Shown one piece after another: positions 16,697 to 25,039 of a stretch of DNA of 64,000 nt. The notes under the pieces are model-generated. The model saw nothing but the letters and a program-made list of their open reading frames with translations. It was not told the DNA's origin and ran no database searches. The DNA is from Pseudomonas sp. CCC3.1 (GTDB taxonomy: Bacteria > Pseudomonadota > Gammaproteobacteria > Pseudomonadales > Pseudomonadaceae): NCBI RefSeq assembly GCF_034347405.1, contig NZ_CP133778.1:558001-622000 (forward strand), written 5' to 3'. Position 1 is the first letter of the stretch, and the number at the start of each line of letters is the position of its first letter. A program made the position numbers and the translations under genes.

Positions 16697-17845
16697 ATGA
16701 TTGTCAGTAAGTTGCCGAATGTCGGCACCACCATCTTCACGCGCATGTCGCAACTCGCGGCTGAAACCGGCGCGCTCAACTTGTCTCAGGGTTTTCCTGA
16801 TTTCGATGGCCCGCAAGCGCTGCGTGATGCCGTTGGCCAACATATCGCCAGTGGCCACAACCAATACTCGCCGATGACCGGCTTGCCCGCCTTGCGTACG
16901 CAAGTGGCGGCCAAAATTGCCCGCAGTTACGGCGTGCACGTGGATGCCGATACCGAGGTGACCATCACCCCCGGTGCCACTCAAGCTATTTTTTGTGCAA
17001 TCCAGGCGGTGATTCACGCCGGTGACGAAGTCATCGTGTTCGACCCGTGCTATGACAGCTACGAGCCCTCGGTTGAATTGGCCGGTGGTCGTTGCGTGCA
17101 TGTGCAGTTGGGGCTGGACGACTTCTCCATTGACTGGCAAAAGCTTAAAGACGCGCTGACGCCGCGCACGCGAATGATCATCCTCAACAGCCCGCACAAC
17201 CCAAGCGGTGCGTTGATCAGCCGTGACGAGCTGGACCAGTTGGCTGCATTGATCGCAGACCGCGATATCTACCTCGTCAGCGATGAGGTTTACGAACACT
17301 TGGTGTACGACGGCGTGCCCCACGTCAGTGTTTTGTCGCACCCCGAGTTGTACCATCGTGCCTTTGTTGTCAGCTCATTCGGCAAGACGTACCACGTCAC
17401 TGGCTGGAAAACCGGTTATGTCGTGGCGCCGCCTGCACTGACGGCCGAGTTGCGCAAGGTGCATCAATACGTGAGCTTTTGTGGTGTGACACCGCTGCAA
17501 TACGCGTTGGCCGACTTTATGGCGGCAAGCCCCGAGCATGTTGAAGCGCTGCCTGCGTTCTATCAGGCCAAGCGTGACCTGTTTTGTGATTTGTTAAAGC
17601 CATCGCGTTTCAGCTTTAAACCGGTGGCGGGGACGTACTTCCAGTTAGTGGACTACTCCCTTATTCGTCCGGACCTCAATGACGTCGACATGGCCGTGTG
17701 GATGACCCGTGAGCACGGTGTGGCGACGATTCCGGTTTCGGTGTTCTACCAGACCCCGCCTCAAGGGCAGCGGCTGGTTCGTCTGTGTTTTGCCAAACGC
17801 GAGGAGACGCTGCGTGAAGCAGCAGAAAAACTATGCGTGATCTAA
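16697..17845 (+). CDS. PLP aminotransferase, methionine/glutamine type (YbdL-like)
   Basis: This 382-aa protein is a class I aminotransferase. The PLP lysine is K230 in SSFGKTYHVTGWKTGY, and NSPHNPSG and SDEVYEHLVYDG are diagnostic. It most resembles YbdL, which transaminates methionine and aromatic 2-oxo acids. The stop overlaps by 13 bases the start of an omega-amidase gene. That pairing suggests glutamine as amino donor: the transaminase would make 2-oxoglutaramate and the amidase would hydrolyse it. The substrate is inferred from family and context only. Confidence 0.85.
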   Translation: MIVSKLPNVGTTIFTRMSQLAAETGALNLSQGFPDFDGPQALRDAVGQHIASGHNQYSPMTGLPALRTQVAAKIARSYGVHVDADTEVTITPGATQAIFCAIQAVIHAGDEVIVFDPCYDSYEPSVELAGGRCVHVQLGLDDFSIDWQKLKDALTPRTRMIILNSPHNPSGALISRDELDQLAALIADRDIYLVSDEVYEHLVYDGVPHVSVLSHPELYHRAFVVSSFGKTYHVTGWKTGYVVAPPALTAELRKVHQYVSFCGVTPLQYALADFMAASPEHVEALPAFYQAKRDLFCDLLKPSRFSFKPVAGTYFQLVDYSLIRPDLNDVDMAVWMTREHGVATIPVSVFYQTPPQGQRLVRLCFAKREETLREAAEKLCVI

Positions 17846-18624
17846 GTGATTTAAACGATCTAACCCTGGCGCTGGTGCAGACCACTTTGGTCTGGCACGA
17901 CCGCCAGGCCAATTTTGAGCGCTTTGAAGAATTGCTTGAACAAGCCCGTGGCGCTGACCTGGTGGTCTTGCCAGAAATGTTCACCACAGGTTTCAGCATG
18001 GAGTCCGAGACCCTTGCCGAGCCCGAAAACGGCCCGACAACCGAGTGGTTGCGGCGCCAGGCGAAAAAGCTCAATGCGGTCGTGACCGGCAGCGTGATTG
18101 TGCAGGCCGCTGATGGCAGTCATCGCAATCGCTTGCTCTGGGCGCGCCCTGATGGCGAAGTGCTGCATTACGACAAGCGCCACTTGTTCCGCATGGCGGG
18201 GGAGCACGAGCACTTCACGCCGGGTGAGCGTCAGGTTCAGTTTGAAGTCAAAGGCTGGCGTATTCGCCCGTTGATTTGCTACGACCTGCGCTTCCCGGTG
18301 TGGAGCAGCGACCCGCATGACACCGACCTGTTGCTGTACACCGCCAACTGGCCGGGCGCACGCCGACTGCACTGGAACCGTCTGTTGCCAGCCCGGGCGA
18401 TTGAAAACCTGTGTTATGTCGGCGCGGTAAACCGCGTGGGCACGGACGGAAAAGGGCTGGTCTACACCGGTGACAGCCACATCTTGGACTTTCAGGGCGA
18501 GTCATTGCTCAGTGCCGGCGAGGCAGATGGCGTGTTTCAGGTGAGCTTGAGCGCAAGCGAGCTGGCGGCATACCGCGAGCGCTTCCCGGCGTACATGGAT
18601 GCCGACAACTTTAATCTGATTTAA
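17833..18624 (+). CDS. Nitrilase-family omega-amidase (YafV-like)
   Basis: The 263-aa protein belongs to the nitrilase superfamily. The Glu-Lys-Cys triad is seen in VLPEMFTTGFSM, YDKRHLF and LICYDLRFPVW (C149). The close match in shape is YafV/Nit2, which hydrolyses 2-oxoglutaramate or 2-oxosuccinamate to the 2-oxo acid and ammonia. It starts inside the end of the aminotransferase gene, so the two are translationally coupled and probably work in sequence. A family A repeat and a bidirectional terminator follow. Confidence 0.87.
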   Translation: MRDLSDLNDLTLALVQTTLVWHDRQANFERFEELLEQARGADLVVLPEMFTTGFSMESETLAEPENGPTTEWLRRQAKKLNAVVTGSVIVQAADGSHRNRLLWARPDGEVLHYDKRHLFRMAGEHEHFTPGERQVQFEVKGWRIRPLICYDLRFPVWSSDPHDTDLLLYTANWPGARRLHWNRLLPARAIENLCYVGAVNRVGTDGKGLVYTGDSHILDFQGESLLSAGEADGVFQVSLSASELAAYRERFPAYMDADNFNLI

Positions 18625-18643
18625 CTGACACACGCACAGCCCG

Positions 18644-18709
18644 TGTAGGAGCGAGCTTGCTCGCGATCTTTTAAAAGATCAAAAGATCGCGAGCAAGCTC
18701 GCTCCTACA
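18644..18709. repeat. Family A REP pair (copy 2)
   Basis: An inverted repeat with arms GAGCGAGCTTGCTCGCGATC and its complement; the centre is TTTTAAAAGATCAAAA. It is the most symmetric copy. It lies between the amidase stop and the shared terminator. Confidence 0.9.
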
Positions 18710-18723
18710 GAGACATAGTCAAC

Positions 18724-18761
18724 AAAAAGGCCCTGAGGTTTTCACACCTCAGGGCCTTTTG
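18724..18761. terminator. Bidirectional terminator between amidase and leuA
   Basis: Arms at 18725-18739 and 18746-18760 form a 15-bp stem (AAAAGGCCCTGAGGT and its complement) with a 6-base loop. A-runs and T-runs flank both sides, so it can end the plus-strand amidase transcript and the minus-strand leuA transcript. Confidence 0.9.
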
Positions 18762-18778
18762 CGTTTCTGGCGAGTGGC

Positions 18779-20458
18779 TTACGCGGCTTTAGCGTCGGCC
18801 TCACTCAGCGAGCGGTTCAGGGCGCTGAACAGCGCCTTGAAGCTGGCGGTGGTGATGTTTTCATCAATGCCCACGCCGTGTACAGCGCGCTCGCCATTCA
18901 CCCGCAGCTCGATGTAGGCCGCTGCCTTGGCGTTGGTGCCAGCACCAATTGCATGCTCGTTGTAATCCATTATTTCGGCAGTAACAGGCAGGCCCGCCAC
19001 CAGTGCTTCCAGCGCGCCGTTACCTTTGCCGTTCCAGCGCAGGTTAGTCTCGCCAGCCCCTTTGGCCGACACTTCAACTTCGACGGCGCTGTGGCCGTTT
19101 TCTTCCTGCAGGCGATGGCTCACCAACGCGTAAGGCGTGTTGGCTTGCAGGTATTCGCTGTGCAGCAAGCTGTGGATTTGCTGTGCGGTCATCTCAAGGC
19201 CAAGACGATCGGTCTCGCGCTGAACCACTTGGCTGAACTCGATCTGCATGCGGCGCGGCAAGCTGATGCCGTATTCCTGCTCCAGCAGGTAAGCAATCCC
19301 ACCTTTGCCTGACTGGCTGTTCACCCGAATCACGGCCTCATAGCTACGGCCAATGTCTGCCGGGTCAATCGGCAAGTACGGCACTTCCCACAGTGCATCC
19401 GGCTTCTGCTGGGCGAAACCTTTGCGGATGGCGTCCTGGTGCGAGCCCGAGAACGCGGTGTGGACCAAGTCGCCCACATACGGGTGGCGCGGGTGAACCG
19501 GAATCTGGTTGCACTCTTCGACCACTTTGCGCACGCCGTCGATGTCGGAGAAGTCCAGCTGTGGGTCCAGGCCTTGGGTGTACATGTTCAGGGCCACAGT
19601 CACCAGGTCAACGTTACCGGTGCGCTCACCGTTACCGAACAGGCAGCCTTCGACGCGATCAGCACCGGCCATCAAGCCCAGTTCCGTTGCTGCAACACCG
19701 GTGCCACGGTCGTTGTGGGTGTGCAGGCTGATGATCACGCTGTCACGGCGGTTGATATGGCGACCGAACCATTCAATCTGGTCGGCATAGATGTTCGGGG
19801 TGGCGCACTCAACGGTTGCAGGCAAGTTGAGGATCACTTTGTGCTCAGGGGTCGGGTTCCACACCTCGATCACCGCGTCACACACTTCTTTGGCGAACTC
19901 CAGTTCAGTGGCGCTGAAGGTCTCTGGCGAGTATTCGAAGGTCCACTGGGTTTCTGGCTGTTGAGCGGCGTATTTGACGAACAGCTTGGCCGCGCTGACG
20001 GCGATTTCCTTGATGCCGTCTTTGTCCTGGTTGAACACGATGCGGCGGAACGACGGCGAGGTCGCGTTGTACAAGTGCACGATGGCTTTTTTCGCGCCGC
20101 GCAGCGATTCAAACGTCCGGGCGATCAGGTCTTCACGGCCTTGGGTCAACACCTGGATGGTGGTGTCGTCCGGGATATGGCCGTCTTCGATCAACGTGCG
20201 CACGAAGTCAAAGTCGGTCTGCGAAGCGGCCGGGAACGACGCCTCAATTTCTTTTACGCCAACGCTGACCAGAGTCTTCCAAAAGCGCAGTTTCTTCACC
20301 GCATCCATCGGCTCAATCAGCGACTGGTTGCCGTCGCGCAGGTCAGAGCTGCACCAGATAGGCGCTTGGGTGATGGTTTTCGATGGCCAGGTTCGGTCGG
20401 GCAAATCAATGACCGGGAAGGCGCGGTATTTGGACGATGGGTCTTTGAGCATGGTCAT
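18779..20458 (-). CDS. leuA: 2-isopropylmalate synthase
   Basis: LeuA condenses acetyl-CoA with 2-oxoisovalerate, the committed step of leucine synthesis. The start giving MTMLKDPSSKYRAF yields 559 aa with AAAGGA eight bases upstream; the open frame extends ten codons further without a ribosome site. The catalytic TIM barrel (residues about 40-320) carries the SSDLRDGNQ motif and the metal-binding SLHTHNDRG. The C-terminal regulatory domain (about 430-559) should bind leucine for feedback inhibition. It is the long LeuA2-type form. A leucine-rich leader ORF lies upstream. Confidence 0.96.
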   Translation of the reverse strand: MTMLKDPSSKYRAFPVIDLPDRTWPSKTITQAPIWCSSDLRDGNQSLIEPMDAVKKLRFWKTLVSVGVKEIEASFPAASQTDFDFVRTLIEDGHIPDDTTIQVLTQGREDLIARTFESLRGAKKAIVHLYNATSPSFRRIVFNQDKDGIKEIAVSAAKLFVKYAAQQPETQWTFEYSPETFSATELEFAKEVCDAVIEVWNPTPEHKVILNLPATVECATPNIYADQIEWFGRHINRRDSVIISLHTHNDRGTGVAATELGLMAGADRVEGCLFGNGERTGNVDLVTVALNMYTQGLDPQLDFSDIDGVRKVVEECNQIPVHPRHPYVGDLVHTAFSGSHQDAIRKGFAQQKPDALWEVPYLPIDPADIGRSYEAVIRVNSQSGKGGIAYLLEQEYGISLPRRMQIEFSQVVQRETDRLGLEMTAQQIHSLLHSEYLQANTPYALVSHRLQEENGHSAVEVEVSAKGAGETNLRWNGKGNGALEALVAGLPVTAEIMDYNEHAIGAGTNAKAAAYIELRVNGERAVHGVGIDENITTASFKALFSALNRSLSEADAKAA

Positions 20459-20539
20459 CAGGCAATCCTTTTTAGGCGAGCCGGCCATTCAAGAGGCGGC
20501 TAGCTGAACAAATACAAAGCAGAAGGCGAGGCACCGCAA

Positions 20540-20617
20540 CTAGCTTTGCAGTCGTGCACTGACGAGGCAAAGGCTGCGGTGTTGACGAAGCAGAATGAGG
20601 ACGTGAGGTGTGTTCAT
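20540..20617 (-). CDS. Candidate leuA leader peptide (attenuator)
   Basis: On the minus strand an ATG opens a 25-codon frame that ends in TAG 81 bases before leuA. It contains six leucine codons, two valine and one isoleucine, with VLILL near the start. Nearby segments can pair in alternative ways: CACCGCA inside the frame with TGCGGTG after its stop, and GCCTTTGC with GCAAAGC. This resembles ribosome-mediated attenuation of branched-chain operons. The ribosome site is weak and no classic T-run terminator is seen, so the call is tentative. Confidence 0.5.
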   Translation of the reverse strand: MNTPHVLILLRQHRSLCLVSARLQS

Positions 20618-21038
20618 GGGCTCAACCCTAACCATTGGTGAGAAGGATGGCAAGTCGCCAAAAAAAAATGAGAGGACTGCTCGATTATGGCGATTAATCG
20701 ATTTCTTATAGCTGTATCAAGATGAAATGGTCGTTTTTATTGCGCTGTCTGCCTGTCTTCCAGCGATAGGCTGCTGAGGGGGCCGGAAATACCAATGCGT
20801 GCAGTTTGAAAGTGAGTGGATGACTGCCGGACTTTCAGAACTCTCAAGGGGTGAGGGGGTCTGCAAATCCTTGTGAAAAGCCCTGAAATACCGTGAAAAG
20901 CCTTGTGTTGCGCTGCTTAGGCGTGAGCACTGATGAGCGTTTTCACTTCATCACTCAAATTGTCGCAATACTTGTTGGCGCTTCCACAGCAGCGCCACAC
21001 GCTCTGGAGAGAACAATAATCAGCAGCCAGGTATTACG
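20618..21038. other. Divergent intergenic region leuA / fimbria operon
   Basis: No gene is seen in this stretch. It must hold the leuA promoter (minus strand) and the fimbrial promoter (plus strand). On the minus strand, TTGATA followed after 17 bases by TTAATC is a weak candidate for leuA. A run of nine A at about 20660 lies near it. Nothing stands out as the fimbrial promoter. Confidence 0.4.
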
Positions 21039-21794
21039 ATGCGAACTTATAGCTATCTGTTTCTGATGATGGGTTGCCTGTGGGGGGCAGGGGCAATCGC
21101 TTCACCGTCTATTAATCCGGGGCCGATGTTTGGCTTTCTGGATAACGGCAAAAGTGCGGTCCTGAAACGTATTTATAACGCGGGGTCCAGCACGGCGTTC
21201 GTTAAGGTGGTGGTTCAGGAAATCATCTACGACGACCGGGGCCAGCCTGTCGAACAACCTCCCAAGGCACTCTCTACAGTACCAATGGCTCAACAGAACA
21301 CTTTGTTGGCGAGTCCGGCGCGGATGATTATTCCCGCCAATGGCATGCAATCGACGCGTTTGCTGTTTATGGGCAGCCGTGAACAGGAGCGCTATTTTCG
21401 GGTTCGTTTTATTCCGGTGTTGCCGTCCAGTGCCGACAGTTTCGATCAAAGTGACGATGACCAGAAAGATTATAAAGAAGCGTTAACGGCACAAGTGACG
21501 CTGTTAACAGGCTTTGGCACGTTTATGTTTGTCAGGCCCGATAAAGTTACCTTTGATACCCGTCTTAAAGACGAAAAAGGCACGTACAGCGTATACAACG
21601 CCGGCAACAGTGTTGTGGCGCTGGACTTCGTTAAAAGTTGCCATGTTGAAAAGACCGGCGAATGTTCTCCAATCGCGCAGCATTACGTGCTGCCTGGTCA
21701 CACGTACACGTTTACCAAAGAAGAAAACAAAATTCATAGTTTCGTGCTTCAAGAAGGTACGGATAAACGGGCTATATCAATTCCACCTAATTAA
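21039..21794 (+). CDS. CS1/alpha-type fimbrial chaperone
   Basis: The 251-aa protein has a signal peptide (cut near AIASPS). The fold is immunoglobulin-like in pattern, with KVVVQEIIYDDRGQP, ARMIIPANGMQSTRLLFMG and RFIPVLPSS as in fimbrial chaperones. Genes of this layout (chaperone first, then pilin, usher, tip) are those of CS1, Cbl and Tcf fimbriae. It should bind pilin subunits in the periplasm and deliver them to the usher. It is first in a four-gene operon and its base composition is more AT-rich than the flanking housekeeping genes. The assignment rests on pattern plus context. Confidence 0.82.
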   Translation: MRTYSYLFLMMGCLWGAGAIASPSINPGPMFGFLDNGKSAVLKRIYNAGSSTAFVKVVVQEIIYDDRGQPVEQPPKALSTVPMAQQNTLLASPARMIIPANGMQSTRLLFMGSREQERYFRVRFIPVLPSSADSFDQSDDDQKDYKEALTAQVTLLTGFGTFMFVRPDKVTFDTRLKDEKGTYSVYNAGNSVVALDFVKSCHVEKTGECSPIAQHYVLPGHTYTFTKEENKIHSFVLQEGTDKRAISIPPN

Positions 21795-21855
21795 GTTGTT
21801 CTGTTTTTTGATGTTGTTTCACCCCTCACTCTAAAACTGAAAAAAGGAAGTAATA

Positions 21856-22383
21856 ATGAAACGTACTGTTATGTCCGCTGTGAGCCCTGTGGCCATTGCT
21901 TTGTTGGCGTCGCTGGGCGCTGCACAGGTTTCGGCGGCTGACCCCATTGAAGTGCAGGTTCAATTGATTGCCAGTGTTCCTTCGACCTCGTTTTATGTCG
22001 TACCGGCCGATACCGGCTGGATTGGGGTTCCACAGCGTCTGGAGTGGACCCCGGATCCGGTCTCTGCGAGCGGCGGCAAGCTGAGCACACTGCGTAAAGC
22101 GTTCGATGTCAAAAACAGTTCCGGCGCAATTGCCGCGCGTTTGACCGACAGCACGGGTGCCTATCTTTCAGACGGAACGGGCATGGTGCCTCTCGATGTT
22201 CACTTCAATAACACAGAACTTAATCCCACCGCTCAGGAAGTGATCAGTGCCACTGAAGCCGCGGCCGGTAAGCGTGTTGACTTGACCATTGCTGCGAGCG
22301 AAACGGGCTCCGGTATTCCGCCGGGAGAGTACACGGGTATTGTGAATATGACCTTTGATGCCGTGCCTCCGCGATCACTGTAA
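21856..22383 (+). CDS. CS1-type major fimbrial subunit
   Basis: The 175-aa precursor has a signal peptide ending QVSAADP. The mature part is beta-rich and closes with GEYTGIVNMTFDAVP. That matches the GxYxGxVxxxF ending of the CS1 pilin family (CooA, CblA), whose last strand is donated between subunits. No cysteines are present in the mature protein, as in this class. AAAAAGGAAG precedes the ATG. It lies 61 bases after the chaperone, and a long hairpin separates it from the usher, which would favour higher pilin expression. Confidence 0.85.
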   Translation: MKRTVMSAVSPVAIALLASLGAAQVSAADPIEVQVQLIASVPSTSFYVVPADTGWIGVPQRLEWTPDPVSASGGKLSTLRKAFDVKNSSGAIAARLTDSTGAYLSDGTGMVPLDVHFNNTELNPTAQEVISATEAAAGKRVDLTIAASETGSGIPPGEYTGIVNMTFDAVPPRSL

Positions 22384-22417
22384 GTCGTGTTTAGTAAGCC
22401 CTAAGTTCTAACACTCT

Positions 22418-22465
22418 CTTTTCAGGTAGTCGAACAGCCAATAAGGTGCTCGGCTGCCTGAAAAG
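22418..22465 (+). other. Long hairpin between pilin and usher genes
   Basis: Arms 22418-22433 and 22450-22465 form a 16-bp stem with two G-U pairs (CTTTTCAGG at the base) around a 16-base loop. It lies 34 bases after the pilin stop. There is no strong T-run after it. In fimbrial operons such a hairpin commonly lowers downstream expression or protects the pilin message; here that role is inferred. Confidence 0.65.
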
Positions 22466-22516
22466 TGGGGGTGCAGGTTTTACATAAACGATGTCCGCGT
22501 GCCTGGATAACTACTA

Positions 22517-25036
22517 TTGAACGCTTTAATGGGTCGTGCCCTGACGGTATGTTGTTCGATTATTTTATCGGCCAGCATTAATGCTGAGGTCCATCAACCT
22601 TCTCTGTTGGGTGTATTGCGTCAGGCTGAGTCTTTACCTGCTGGCTTTCAGGAACACTTCTTTGATGTGCCGCTCGCGGTACGGGTCGATGTGAACGCTC
22701 AGGTGCTGGGGGACGCTTTGGTTATCCTCAGCCGTGATGAAAAAGTGCGTTTACTCAGTTTCACCGATACTCAAGAAAGCCTGTTGCCCGAGTCTGAACG
22801 TGCCGAATGGTTAGCGATATTATCCAGCCCTACGGAGTTGGGCAGTTGCACTCAAAACTGTGCAAACGGTTTACTGGCTTTGCATTACAACTTGCAAGAC
22901 TCACAGTTTTCAATATTGACCGATGCTGCTGAGCGCGCGCTCGCTCCGGCTCAATACCATGCCCTGCCTGAAGGCGGGAGTGCAGGTCTGATTCTGCACA
23001 ATCAATTAAACATTGCGCGCGGTGGTGGCTCTCAAACCAGCACCGCCGCGCGTTATAACGTCCAGGCCACCAGCAGCATTGGTAATTGGACACAGCTGGC
23101 GTCGGCCGAGCTGGCCCGTACCGGGGAACCCGAGTCGCCGACCTATCACTCACTCAATCAGCTTTACGCGCAGCGCGAGTTTGCCGGTAACTTTTTCCGT
23201 TTGGGGTATTTCACCCCCGATGCACTGGGCGTCTATCGGCGACCGCGCAATTTCGGGGGTAGTCCTGATACCACGCTTGGCGTGATGTACGGCACCAGCG
23301 ATAGCCTGGCGGTTAACAGTTCGAGCCCCAGTACCTATCCTGTTTATGTGACGGCCAGCCGGGAGGGCCTTGTTGAGGTGTACCGCGAGGGGGTGCTGAT
23401 TTATAGCCAGGCCGTGACCGCAGGCTTGCAGACCCTCGACACCCGGCGCTTGCCCGGTGGCATTTACCCCGTTCAGGTGCGCTTGATCGAGGATGGACAG
23501 GTCACCTCCAGGACGGAGGAAATGATCTACAAGCCCAATAATTGGCGTAATGCCGATCAGTCCTGGCGCTATAACCTCTTTGCCGGTAAACGGCGCCAAC
23601 TATTGAATAACTGGGCCGATGACATTCAGTACGATCAGGGGTTGACCTATGGGGCGCTGGTCAATTACCTGCTGCACCCACGTGTGATTCTTGGCGTGGA
23701 CGCTCAGCGCGTGGCGCAAAAGATGCAATACGGCAGTTCCATCGACTGGAGCCTTACGGACAAGATCAGCCTCTACAGCAATGTCTATCAAACACCTGGC
23801 TACGGCACCGGCATGGATATTCAGGCCCGCTATCAGTACCAGGGCGGCAGTGTGCTGTTTTCTCACTCGCGCGCCTGGCTGGATACTCGAAACGACATCG
23901 ACTATTTAGACACCGTCGCAATTCGTCCTAAATATCGCTACAACGGCCGTACTCAGAGCACGGCGCTGTCACTGAACCATCATTTGAATGTGACCAGCAG
24001 CCTGACCGCCCGAGTGAGCCACAACAGCGGCAATGCCAATGGAACAGGGGTTGATCTGAGCTGGTTGCGTCGTGGCAGGTTATTCGGCAGCGATGTGAAC
24101 TGGCAGGTGTCAGTGTTCGACCGGCCCGCGAGCATCAGCACCGGCAGCCAGCGTAATCGCGGAATCGACGTCAGTATCAATCTGGCGTTGGGTAAACCTG
24201 GTGGTAGCCTTTCGGCCAGTATCGGTAGCCGCACATCCCGTGAGGGCGCACGCGAGCTCAATGGATCGTTAGGCTACAACAAGACCCTTGAGGGCGACTT
24301 CTTCAAAAGTTACTCCGTCGGCCTAAGCGCGGACAGTTATGGCGCTGGCCTCAATGGCTCGACCCAATTTGAAACCCGTGTGCTGAACGGCGATGCCTAC
24401 GCACTGCGTTCTTCTTATGACGGTGAAATCAGCGGCGGTTTAAATCTCGCGAGTACCGTGGCGATGGGCGCAGGCACGCTGGCGGCCAGCGGCAGTTTTT
24501 ATGGGGGCGACGGGGCAATGATTGTTGACCTTGAATCGGACGTCGACAGTGTGGTGCTGCGCGCCGACGAGATGGGTGGCAGCTACGGCGCGCTGCTCAA
24601 GCCTGGGCGCAATGTCGTCCCGTTAAGTGCCTATAAGGCGGGCACTGTGCATTTCGATTTTGCAGGGAACGACGCCCATGCCGCGACCATTCACCCTAAC
24701 GTGAGCCGTTTCCACGTCAATAAAGGTGGCGTGGCTTACCAGCAACTGCGGGTGCATAAAACACTGTCTGTGCTCGGGCGTTTGATCGACCCGCAAGGGC
24801 GGCCAATGGGCGGCGCCCATATTCAGAACCCTGTCGGCAGCGGCGTCTCTGAGATGGACGGGTTCTTTGTCCTGGAAATAAGTGAGTCTTCACCCACGTT
24901 GAACGTGAGTCATCGAGGTCAGCCCGCGTGCAGCGTGGTGCTGGAGCCGAGTCAGCACAAACGGGAAAACAATGTGCTGGTGGTGCCCGATATTGTGTGT
25001 GCGTCGGCTTCAACCGTTGCAGCGAAGGGAGTGTGA
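22517..25036 (+). CDS. CS1/alpha-type outer-membrane usher
   Basis: The 839-aa protein is the pore that assembles the fimbria. It has a signal peptide, an N-terminal domain, a beta-barrel core rich in alternating aromatic strands (for example FFRLGYFTPDALGVYRRP and NLFAGKRRQLLNNW) and C-terminal carboxypeptidase-like domains (LGRLIDPQGRPMGGAHIQN). The layout matches CooC/CblC/TcfC rather than the PapC class. Translation may start at TTG 22517 or at ATG 22529; neither has a strong ribosome site, which fits low usher expression. The stop is four bases before the tip gene. Confidence 0.86.
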   Translation: MNALMGRALTVCCSIILSASINAEVHQPSLLGVLRQAESLPAGFQEHFFDVPLAVRVDVNAQVLGDALVILSRDEKVRLLSFTDTQESLLPESERAEWLAILSSPTELGSCTQNCANGLLALHYNLQDSQFSILTDAAERALAPAQYHALPEGGSAGLILHNQLNIARGGGSQTSTAARYNVQATSSIGNWTQLASAELARTGEPESPTYHSLNQLYAQREFAGNFFRLGYFTPDALGVYRRPRNFGGSPDTTLGVMYGTSDSLAVNSSSPSTYPVYVTASREGLVEVYREGVLIYSQAVTAGLQTLDTRRLPGGIYPVQVRLIEDGQVTSRTEEMIYKPNNWRNADQSWRYNLFAGKRRQLLNNWADDIQYDQGLTYGALVNYLLHPRVILGVDAQRVAQKMQYGSSIDWSLTDKISLYSNVYQTPGYGTGMDIQARYQYQGGSVLFSHSRAWLDTRNDIDYLDTVAIRPKYRYNGRTQSTALSLNHHLNVTSSLTARVSHNSGNANGTGVDLSWLRRGRLFGSDVNWQVSVFDRPASISTGSQRNRGIDVSINLALGKPGGSLSASIGSRTSREGARELNGSLGYNKTLEGDFFKSYSVGLSADSYGAGLNGSTQFETRVLNGDAYALRSSYDGEISGGLNLASTVAMGAGTLAASGSFYGGDGAMIVDLESDVDSVVLRADEMGGSYGALLKPGRNVVPLSAYKAGTVHFDFAGNDAHAATIHPNVSRFHVNKGGVAYQQLRVHKTLSVLGRLIDPQGRPMGGAHIQNPVGSGVSEMDGFFVLEISESSPTLNVSHRGQPACSVVLEPSQHKRENNVLVVPDIVCASASTVAAKGV

Positions 25037-25039
25037 GCT

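Noticed and set aside
18878..20503. Plus-strand open frames opposite leuA (to 354 codons)
   Set aside because: They show no domain or start signal, while leuA on the other strand is complete and conserved.
20618..21038. Phase-variation switch upstream of the fimbria operon
   Set aside because: I see no invertible repeat pair, recombinase gene or GATC cluster that would support it.
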